Of a DNA stretch of 37,376 nt, positions 31,836 through 37,376 are shown piece after piece. The position numbers and the translations under genes are program-made. The first letter of the stretch is position 1, and every line of letters starts with the position of its first letter. The DNA is from a virus. The notes beneath the pieces are model-generated. The model searched no databases and was not told where the DNA came from. It saw only the letters and a list, made by a program, of their open reading frames with translations. Location: positions 1 to 37,376 of IMG/VR virus record IMGVR_UViG_3300031976_001012, one strand, 5' to 3'.

Positions 31836-32216
31836 ATGAAAAAAATACACGCAAGCATCATTGAAAAAGGACCGCTGACAGATAAAGAAGCTGCCGTTTT
31901 GCGTTATTTGTGCGAGGGCTATCTGCAGAAACAAATAGCTCTAAAGCTTTTCAGAAGTCACAGCACCGTTGGTAAGCACATAGAAAGCATTTCCCGAAAA
32001 CTAGACTGCCACTGCGCCGCTGAAATCGTCTCTACATCCGTTGCCATGGGCATAGTCAAAGTCGAAATACGTGAAAGCGTTAGCACCCCAATTAAAGCCC
32101 TACTGTTCCTTTTAATGTTTCACATGATGATTCCACAAGCCGGAAACCGTCGACCTCCACGCCCTATAAGAACAGTACGAGCAAGCCAAATAATGCGTAC
32201 AAACAGAGAGTCATAA
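31836..32216 (+). CDS. LuxR-type HTH protein with hydrophobic C-terminal helix
   Basis: A 126-residue protein. Residues 12-70 form a LuxR/FixJ HTH (GPLTDKEAAVLRYLCEGYLQKQIA; HSTVGKHIESISRKL). Residues 84-100 (IKALLFLLMFHMMIP) are hydrophobic enough for one membrane helix, followed by a basic tail (RRPPRPIRTVRAS). There is no receiver or autoinducer domain. It lies directly before the replication gene (3 bp gap), so it may control it or sense the membrane. The function is unknown. Confidence 0.72.
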   Translation: MKKIHASIIEKGPLTDKEAAVLRYLCEGYLQKQIALKLFRSHSTVGKHIESISRKLDCHCAAEIVSTSVAMGIVKVEIRESVSTPIKALLFLLMFHMMIPQAGNRRPPRPIRTVRASQIMRTNRES

Positions 32217-32219
32217 TCA

Positions 32220-34931
32220 ATGGAATACGACTTAACACCACAAATCGTAAATCGCCTACAGCACGAATTTAGAATGACCGAACAGGGCGACTATTTGCGT
32301 GGTTACTGCCCTGACTGCGGTAAAAAATCGTTATGGACCTGGTTAAACAATCCTGGCAACGTCCAATGCGATCGCATCAATAAATGCGCCTACTCAGAAC
32401 CCACGCATGAACTTTTCCCAGACTTATTTGAAAAGCTCAACGAAAAACACCCACCGACCGAGCAAGACCCAAACGCCACGGCGAAGGCTTATCTTTCGCT
32501 TATTCGCGGCTTTGAGCTTTCACAACTGAGCGGCCTATTCGAGCAAGGTAAATACTGGCACCCACATGGCAACAAAGGTACAGCCACCGTTCGTTTCTAC
32601 TTAGACGAAGCGAAAACCATGATGTGGGAACGCCTAATAGATGACGTAATCATCACTAACGAAGACGGCAGCAAAGAAAGCCGCAACAAGAATTTTAAAG
32701 GCACCTTCAAAGGCTACTGGTGGCAACCGCCCACACTTAAAATCGAAGTATGCGACGAAGTATGGCTCGTTGAAGGCATCTTTGACGCTATCGCCCTTAA
32801 TCAAAACGGCATTAAAGCCGTTGCGATCATGTCGTCTGGCACATGGCCAAGCGAATCAATAAAGCCGCACTTAAACAAAGACGTCACATGGGTTATTGCC
32901 ACAGATAATGACTACGCAGGACGCAAGGCACTAGAAAAACACAGTCAGACATTACGCGATTTAGACGAGAACGTCGCAGCGGCATTGTCGAGCGACAACG
33001 ACCCAAAAGCCGACTGGAACGACCTACACAAAGCGGGAAAATTAACCGAACAGCACCTAAACAAATACCGTTACCTTGGCAACCTAGCCCTAGCCCAAAG
33101 CGCCAACGAAAAAGCTCAAATCATGTGGGAACGCAACCCAGAGCGTGGCTACTTCATCTTCACATTTAAGAACCGCACCTATGCGGCATCCATCAACAAA
33201 GAAGAACACGGCAAAGTCGCATTAGCTTATTGGGCCGCTCGTGAAGGTTTAGATCCAATGGATTTAAACCAAAAAGCCGTAGAAGAGTTACGAGAAAAAT
33301 CCACAGACAACATCCGAAAGGAGTGCGATAAAACAGCCTTCAGCCAGTCTGTAAAAATGCGTGAAATCGCCACTTTTGGTATGGACTACCTCTACTTCCA
33401 GCAACCAGATAACGGCGAAGACGGGCAGTACTTTTTTCGCTTTATGCTGGCCAACCACGGTCAAGAACGTCAAATAGCCTTCACACATAAAACCATCAGC
33501 GCGGCGAGCGACTTCAAAAAATCTGCCATGCGTATTCCTGGCGCATTATTCACCGGCACCGCTGCAGACCTTGATTGGCTTTATAGAGAATGGACTCGTT
33601 ACAACATCAAAGAAGTACGTACATTGGACTTTGTTGGCTATGACAAAGCAAGCCGAGCCTACGTGTTCAACAACTACGCTGTGGAAGGCAGCAAAATCCG
33701 AAAACTCAACAGCCAGTCATTTTTCGAACTCAAAAAGCAAGGTATCAAGACCACGGTCGACATCAAACAAACCCTATCGCAAAAAGAAAACACCGATTGG
33801 GTACCAGACTTTAAAACCGCATTCGGCACCAAAGGCTTAGTTGCCTTATCTTGGTGGTTTGGTTGCTTATTTGTCGAACAAGTACGAGAAGAGTACAGCT
33901 CATACCCATTCTTTGAATTAGTCGGTGAAGCGGCCTCTGGTAAATCCAGTTTGGTCGACTTCATGTGGAAGCTTTATGGAAAAGATGGCGAATCGTTCAA
34001 CCCTAACTCGTCTACCCTCGCTGGCCGCACACGTAAAATGGCAGAAGTCAGCAACTTGCCCGTCGTATTTAACGAGACAGATAACGAAAACGACGATAAA
34101 AACAGCCATGTAAAGCGCTTTAACTGGGATGAACAGAAAGACCTTTTCGAGGGTGAATTTGGTCGTGTCACGGGCATTAAGTCACAAGACAACAGCACAA
34201 AGAAACCAGCGTTTAAAGCTGGATTGATGATAGTACAGAACATTCCAGTTCAAGCATCCGAAGCCATATTAACCCGTATTACCCACCTTAACTTCGACAC
34301 CAGCCACCACAGCCCACAAGGCTACGAAGCCGCTGGTCGACTGAACAGAATGCCCATATCAGAGGTAAACGGCTTCATATTGAACGCAGTGCAATACGCT
34401 GACCAAATCATGAAGGCGTTTAAAGAAAGCTTTGCTCGTCATCAAAAACGACTAACAAGCAATCCAGACATAAAGCTAAACCGCATCGTAGACAACCACG
34501 CCAAAGTCATGGCGTTTACCGATTGCTTGGCCGTGCTTTATCCCGCTATTACAGAACATGACGTGGCAAGCGTTCACAACATGCTAGAAACCATGGCCAC
34601 ACAGAGACAACAAGCCCTAAACGAAGACAGCCAAGTCGTACAGCAATTCTGGGCGCAGTTTGACTACCTTGATACCAAGCCTGGCTCAGGTGGTTATGCC
34701 GTCAACATAGAACACCAAATGAACCATTCTAAAAATCCAGACCAGCAGATCGCAGTCAATCTGGAACACTTTCATAGCCAGTGCAAAGTACACAACTTGC
34801 CCTTTATGGAACCAAAAGAACTTCGCAGACAGCTCACCACCAGTAAAAAACGTCAATACATAGAAAACAGCACGGTGCGGTCACGCATAGAAGAACGAAC
34901 CGTTCGATGCTGGATTTTTAACCGCAAATAA
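32220..34931 (+). CDS. Phage primase-helicase (zinc finger, Toprim, P-loop ATPase)
   Basis: A 903-residue multidomain replication protein. Zinc-binding cysteines lie at 30, 33, 50 and 56 (YCPDCGKK...NKC). A Toprim domain follows, with E185 (VWLVEGIFDA) and D229-x-D231 (ATDNDYAG). An ATPase/helicase domain has Walker A GEAASGKSS at 569-577 and a Walker B-like LPVVFNETDNE near 615-625. The layout recalls P4 alpha and related primase-helicases that start replication at a phage origin. P2 itself uses gpA, a rolling-circle nickase, so replication mode differs from P2. It is translated with the LuxR-like gene. Confidence 0.9.
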   Translation: MEYDLTPQIVNRLQHEFRMTEQGDYLRGYCPDCGKKSLWTWLNNPGNVQCDRINKCAYSEPTHELFPDLFEKLNEKHPPTEQDPNATAKAYLSLIRGFELSQLSGLFEQGKYWHPHGNKGTATVRFYLDEAKTMMWERLIDDVIITNEDGSKESRNKNFKGTFKGYWWQPPTLKIEVCDEVWLVEGIFDAIALNQNGIKAVAIMSSGTWPSESIKPHLNKDVTWVIATDNDYAGRKALEKHSQTLRDLDENVAAALSSDNDPKADWNDLHKAGKLTEQHLNKYRYLGNLALAQSANEKAQIMWERNPERGYFIFTFKNRTYAASINKEEHGKVALAYWAAREGLDPMDLNQKAVEELREKSTDNIRKECDKTAFSQSVKMREIATFGMDYLYFQQPDNGEDGQYFFRFMLANHGQERQIAFTHKTISAASDFKKSAMRIPGALFTGTAADLDWLYREWTRYNIKEVRTLDFVGYDKASRAYVFNNYAVEGSKIRKLNSQSFFELKKQGIKTTVDIKQTLSQKENTDWVPDFKTAFGTKGLVALSWWFGCLFVEQVREEYSSYPFFELVGEAASGKSSLVDFMWKLYGKDGESFNPNSSTLAGRTRKMAEVSNLPVVFNETDNENDDKNSHVKRFNWDEQKDLFEGEFGRVTGIKSQDNSTKKPAFKAGLMIVQNIPVQASEAILTRITHLNFDTSHHSPQGYEAAGRLNRMPISEVNGFILNAVQYADQIMKAFKESFARHQKRLTSNPDIKLNRIVDNHAKVMAFTDCLAVLYPAITEHDVASVHNMLETMATQRQQALNEDSQVVQQFWAQFDYLDTKPGSGGYAVNIEHQMNHSKNPDQQIAVNLEHFHSQCKVHNLPFMEPKELRRQLTTSKKRQYIENSTVRSRIEERTVRCWIFNRK

Positions 34932-34947
34932 ATAAGGAGAATAGCCC

Positions 34948-35139
34948 ATGTGCAAACACCAAACGTTAGTTATCCAATATGAGGGGGATAAACCACCCTT
35001 TGACACCCTTGTAGAAACCAAAAACCTAAAGGTTGTCGAAATCGCCAACTACAACGTTTTTGAGGAAAGGAACCGACTTGAGGCACAAGTTGAAATACTA
35101 GAAGACCAGATAAAAGAGTACGAATACGACAATGGCTAA
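34948..35139 (+). CDS. Small coiled-coil hypothetical protein
   Basis: A 63-residue acidic protein; residues 38-60 (FEERNRLEAQVEILEDQIKEYE) form a short coiled coil, and the N terminus has MCKHQT. A strong AAGGAG precedes the ATG, 16 bp after the primase-helicase stop. No family recognised; possibly an adaptor for the replication protein. Confidence 0.65.
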   Translation: MCKHQTLVIQYEGDKPPFDTLVETKNLKVVEIANYNVFEERNRLEAQVEILEDQIKEYEYDNG

Positions 35140-35192
35140 GCCAGCTATAAGTTTAAACAGCCATATCGGTACTGCTAGCCTTTAGCACACAA

Positions 35193-35495
35193 ATGGATAT
35201 TCTAGACATTCAACTCGTAGCAGAAAAAGCCCTCGGCCTAACACCGTCTCAGGTCGACGAACTCATTGAGAATGGTGAAGACTACGACACGCCGCTACAA
35301 GAACGCTTTGGCGTTGACCTGCAAACATTTGGCAAGATTGCCAATGCACTTATCCCCATGACGCCCATTATCCAGGAGCCAAACACAGACAAACTGATCC
35401 ACGCATTTGTAGAGTTTCATGGAGGCCGCGGACACATAATCGCTGGCCACGCTTTCAATAGCGAGCCAAGCTTTGATGAAAACACCCCGTTCTAA
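35193..35495 (+). CDS. Small hypothetical protein, paralogue of the gene at 311
   Basis: A 100-residue acidic protein, about 64 percent identical by eye to the 90-residue protein just inside attL, with ten extra C-terminal residues (SFDENTPF). The common upstream motif GCTAG(C/T)CTTTAG supports duplication including regulatory DNA. The gene lacks a strong ribosome site. It lies between replication and integration genes and its stop overlaps the next ATG. Function unknown. Confidence 0.75.
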   Translation: MDILDIQLVAEKALGLTPSQVDELIENGEDYDTPLQERFGVDLQTFGKIANALIPMTPIIQEPNTDKLIHAFVEFHGGRGHIIAGHAFNSEPSFDENTPF

Positions 35496-35740
35496 TGTCG
35501 AATATAAACTACAACGTAAGAACCCATAAAACGCCAGACGGCAACATATGGCATTGCGCTAAGGACATCTATAAAGAGCTAGGCATTACATGGAGTGGGG
35601 CCACATTAAAAAACACCCCACTTTCATCTCGGAGTTCATTCCCTGTGGATACTCCAAAAGGCACTAGAAGTGCAGTATTTTTAAGTCAGGATGAGCGCGA
35701 TTTTTTATATGCAAACAGGAAAAAGAAACATGATTGTTGA
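35495..35740 (+). CDS. Small protein resembling an antirepressor N-terminal (BRO-like) domain
   Basis: An 81-residue protein with YNVRTHKTPDGNIWHCAKDIYKELGI at 6-31, which looks like the W-x-x-(A/C)-K-D-I-x-x-x-L-G-I motif of phage antirepressor/BRO-N domains, and FLSQDERDFLYANRKK near the end. It is shorter than full antirepressors, so only a DNA-binding part or a remnant may be present. Overlaps genes on both sides (one base upstream, 11 bp downstream). Confidence 0.6.
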   Translation: MSNINYNVRTHKTPDGNIWHCAKDIYKELGITWSGATLKNTPLSSRSSFPVDTPKGTRSAVFLSQDERDFLYANRKKKHDC

Positions 35741-35936
35741 ATATGAAAAGCTTAAAGAAGTGGTTGGCGGCACATCGATCGAAGACGTAGCTGCTCGACT
35801 CAGCCAAGCAGGTATTCCTTATATTATCGGTAAACGCGGCAGGCCATTTACAACAGAAGATGCTCTAAACCACACAATGGGACTAAGCAAAGCATCACTC
35901 CCTCAAACCGAAAAAATGACCATAGAAATACGCTAA
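35730..35936 (+). CDS. DUF4224-like protein next to the integrase
   Basis: A 68-residue protein starting at ATG 35730 (after CAGGAAAAAGAAAC, inside the previous gene). The pattern LKEVVGGTSIEDVAARLSQAGIPYIIGKRGRPFTT matches the DUF4224 type, often encoded just upstream of phage integrases. Such a small winged-HTH-like protein may act as excisionase or integrase cofactor. The integrase ATG follows 5 bp after its stop, implying joint expression. Confidence 0.75.
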   Translation: MIVEYEKLKEVVGGTSIEDVAARLSQAGIPYIIGKRGRPFTTEDALNHTMGLSKASLPQTEKMTIEIR

Positions 35937-35940
35937 TACA

Positions 35941-37056
35941 ATGCCTAAGAAAAACAACAAATGGCCAAAATACGTCCGTGAAGTAAACGGGCGTATTGTT
36001 TGGCGACCAAGGATTACTGCAGAAGACAGAACGGTTGTCGACGTAGACAGCCACGGCTTTTTAAAGCCCCCTGTTCGATTAGGGTCAACAAAGGATTCAG
36101 AAGCCAGAATACTAGCGGCTTATCTTTCAGCGAAAGCGAGCCTCACAGCACGCACAGGCGCCGATAAGCACACATTAAAATGGATCGTAAGCCAATACCT
36201 AAACTCCAGCCAATTTAGAGCTCTCGCGTCGACAACGCACCATAGAACCAAATCTCTTGTGAAAGTGTTAGAGCACCCTATTGCCGCGAATGGAAAAGAC
36301 ATCACATTCGGTGACTTGCCTATTCTCAGCATCACAAAACCCATGGTTAGACGGTTAGCAGACAAACGCTTGGCAAACATGATAGACGACGGACTAAAAG
36401 GCACATCAACCATCAACCAAGAAATGTCATTACTTCACTCCGCTACCAGATGGGCCATAGAACACATCGACAACCTTGGTATTACAGACAGCCCTTTTAA
36501 AGTGAAGAAATTCAAAGTCGACGAAAACGAACGCTACGTCACCGACGAAGAATATGACATTCAATATAAAATCGCCGCTGAACTGTCAGAGTACCTACCC
36601 TTCTTTTTTGAACTCACATACCTAATCGCCTCAAGAGGCGTAGAGACATTAGACCTAAGAACATCACACATAGACCCTGATCCTATTAACGGCGGCATTT
36701 ATGTGGCTAGACGTAAAGGAAGTAAAAACAACTTCATAGAATGGTCAGACAGACTGTACAAGGCTTATCAAGCCGCTGTCTCAATGCTAGAAAAACACAA
36801 AGCCAACGGAAGAGACGTACCCTTGATCATCAGCTCAACCGGACACAAGCTCAGCATGTCTGGTTTACGAACCGCCATGCACCGCTTAAAAGAAACCATG
36901 GCAGAGCGAAAGCTAACCAATATTTTTTGGAGTTTGCACCTTCTTAAATCAAAAGGCGTGTCTGACGCAGAAAGCGACCACATCGCAGGCCACAAAACAG
37001 AAAGAATGAGAAACAAATACAAGACGAAAATAGAAAGGCATAAAGCGGCAAGATAG
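35941..37056 (+). CDS. int: Tyrosine-type phage integrase
   Basis: A 371-residue site-specific recombinase that would integrate the phage into tRNA-Phe. The C-terminal catalytic domain has R232 (IASRGVETLDL), K259 (RRKGSK), H333-L-L-K336, H351 (AGHKTERM) and the nucleophile Y360 (NKYKTK). The usual second arginine of H-x-x-R is lysine here, a variant I recall in a subfamily with HDLKAKG. The N-terminal 80 residues resemble arm-binding domains. It ends 60 bp from attR, as expected. Confidence 0.93.
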   Translation: MPKKNNKWPKYVREVNGRIVWRPRITAEDRTVVDVDSHGFLKPPVRLGSTKDSEARILAAYLSAKASLTARTGADKHTLKWIVSQYLNSSQFRALASTTHHRTKSLVKVLEHPIAANGKDITFGDLPILSITKPMVRRLADKRLANMIDDGLKGTSTINQEMSLLHSATRWAIEHIDNLGITDSPFKVKKFKVDENERYVTDEEYDIQYKIAAELSEYLPFFFELTYLIASRGVETLDLRTSHIDPDPINGGIYVARRKGSKNNFIEWSDRLYKAYQAAVSMLEKHKANGRDVPLIISSTGHKLSMSGLRTAMHRLKETMAERKLTNIFWSLHLLKSKGVSDAESDHIAGHKTERMRNKYKTKIERHKAAR

Positions 37057-37057
37057 C

Positions 37058-37079
37058 TTTGTGCCCATTTAGGCACAAA
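37058..37079. promoter_or_regulatory. Candidate integrase arm-type sites, right end (inverted pair)
   Basis: TTTGTGCCCA (37058-37067) and TAGGCACAAA (37070-37079) are inverted copies of the TTGTGCCTA word found twice near attL. They directly follow the integrase stop and may also form a hairpin in the transcript; another small hairpin with a T run (AGGC-AAAAA-GCCTTTTT, 37082-37098) then follows and could end the integrase mRNA. Confidence 0.5.
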
Positions 37080-37116
37080 TTAGGCAAAAAGCCTTTTTGA
37101 GGGAGAGCTCTTTGAT

Positions 37117-37164
37117 AATGGTGCCCAGAGACGGAATCGAACCGCCGACACGAAGATTTTCAAT
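37117..37164. repeat. attR: attR: tRNA-Phe part shared with attL
   Basis: Positions 37117-37153 are identical to 44-80, then one mismatch (A37154 versus G81) and ten more identical bases. This copy lies inside an intact tRNA, so integration rebuilt the gene. The mismatch in the anticodon stem indicates the exchange lay on the T-arm side of it. Confidence 0.88.
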
Positions 37165-37194
37165 CTTCTGCTCTACCGACTGAGCTATCTGGGC
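37119..37194 (-). tRNA. tRNA-Phe (GAA), prophage target gene
   Basis: Seventy-six nucleotides on the minus strand from GCCCAGATAGCTC to the encoded CCA. The anticodon stem-loop is GAAGA-TTGAAAA-TCTTC with anticodon GAA; the T arm is GGCGGTTCGATTCCGTC. All stems pair. It is the reconstituted right attachment site, 62 bp past the integrase stop. Confidence 0.96.
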
Positions 37195-37259
37195 ATGCAT
37201 AAACACTGGCGTGACAATCAAAGAAAAAGAATCAACACACCAAATTTTACACAAAAAAA

Positions 37260-37280
37260 AGCCTGCTAAATTAGCAGGCT
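37260..37280. terminator. Bidirectional terminator between two tRNA-Phe genes
   Basis: A perfect palindrome AGCCTGCTAA-A-TTAGCAGGCT, flanked by a run of A on the left and TTTCTTTT on the right. For the minus-strand tRNA at 37293 it forms a strong intrinsic terminator. Confidence 0.85.
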
Positions 37281-37292
37281 TTCTTTTAATCA

Positions 37293-37368
37293 TGGTGCCC
37301 AGAGACGGAATCGAACCGCCGACACGAGGATTTTCAATCCTCTGCTCTACCGACTGAGCTATCTGGGC
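37293..37368 (-). tRNA. tRNA-Phe (GAA), second copy
   Basis: Seventy-six nucleotides, same as the first copy except for one base-pair change in the anticodon stem (GAGGA...TCCTC instead of GAAGA...TCTTC). Anticodon GAA, encoded CCA. Being intact and outside attR, it is a host gene. Its 3' half equals the attL fragment exactly, so it could be an alternative target. Confidence 0.96.
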
Positions 37369-37376
37369 AAGTGGGG

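Larger units (their letters stand above)
44..37164. mobile_element. Complete P2-like (HP1/K139-type tail) prophage in tRNA-Phe
   Basis: Both ends carry the same tRNA-Phe 3'-half sequence (44-91 and 37117-37164), giving an element of about 37.07 kb. An integrase lies next to the right end. Between the ends lie recognisable portal, terminase, scaffold, capsid, sheath, tube, tape measure, baseplate, fibre, lysis, repressor and replication genes. I see no broken essential gene, so the prophage may be functional; that is inference. Terminase, capsid and portal are P2-like, while sheath, tube and several baseplate proteins look like the HP1/K139 branch. The regions 1131-5516 and 6890-8230 are AT-richer cargo than the structural block. 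Confidence 0.93.

Overview
The window holds one apparently complete temperate prophage of about 37.1 kb. It sits in a tRNA-Phe gene of what is probably a marine gammaproteobacterium; the style suggests a Marinomonas-like Oceanospirillales, which is inference only. An attachment repeat made of the 3' half of tRNA-Phe lies at 44-91 and recurs at 37117-37164 inside an intact tRNA-Phe. A tyrosine integrase ends 60 bp from that right repeat. Almost no host sequence is visible: about 43 bp on the left, and a second tRNA-Phe gene on the right.

The virion genes (8252-28820) are P2-like. Portal (Q) and terminase (P) read left. Scaffold/protease (O), capsid (N), small terminase (M) and head completion (L) read right, followed by the tail genes. 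The tail looks like the HP1/K139 branch of P2-like phages, with DUF2586-type sheath, DUF2597-type tube and DUF2590-type baseplate proteins. The lysis genes lie between the tube and the tail-assembly chaperone. The chaperone has a textbook A AAA AAG slippery site that would make a G/GT-type fusion. Tape measure, baseplate J/I, fibre, fibre partner, hub and spike follow, and the run ends with a Com-like zinc protein overlapping a DNA methyltransferase.

Control and replication genes lie at the right: an Xre-type repressor (minus strand), a divergent ribbon-helix-helix protein, a LuxR-type HTH protein, a large primase-helicase (zinc finger, Toprim, P-loop ATPase), small genes, a DUF4224-like protein and the integrase. 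The 1.1 kb between the methyltransferase and the repressor has no convincing gene. It does have an extended -10 promoter overlapped by a perfect Fur box, hairpins, a 28-bp inverted repeat, an AT-only tract and many TCAC/GTGA words.

The left 8 kb is accessory. It carries an ApaLI-like restriction endonuclease and methyltransferase, and a three-gene minus-strand module: a frameshifted gene, a protein with an amyloid/RHIM-like motif, and a coiled-coil zinc ribbon. It also has a C4/P4-type antisense RNA immunity element upstream of two small genes, an Ogr-like late activator, and a 446-residue unknown with a nuclease-like D...ExK signature next to the portal, a known defence-gene slot in P2-like phages. 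The clearest regulatory discovery candidates are the C4-type RNA with its seqA/seqB/seqC pairings and the Fur-controlled non-coding promoter. The best protein candidates are the minus-strand module and the portal-adjacent ORF.
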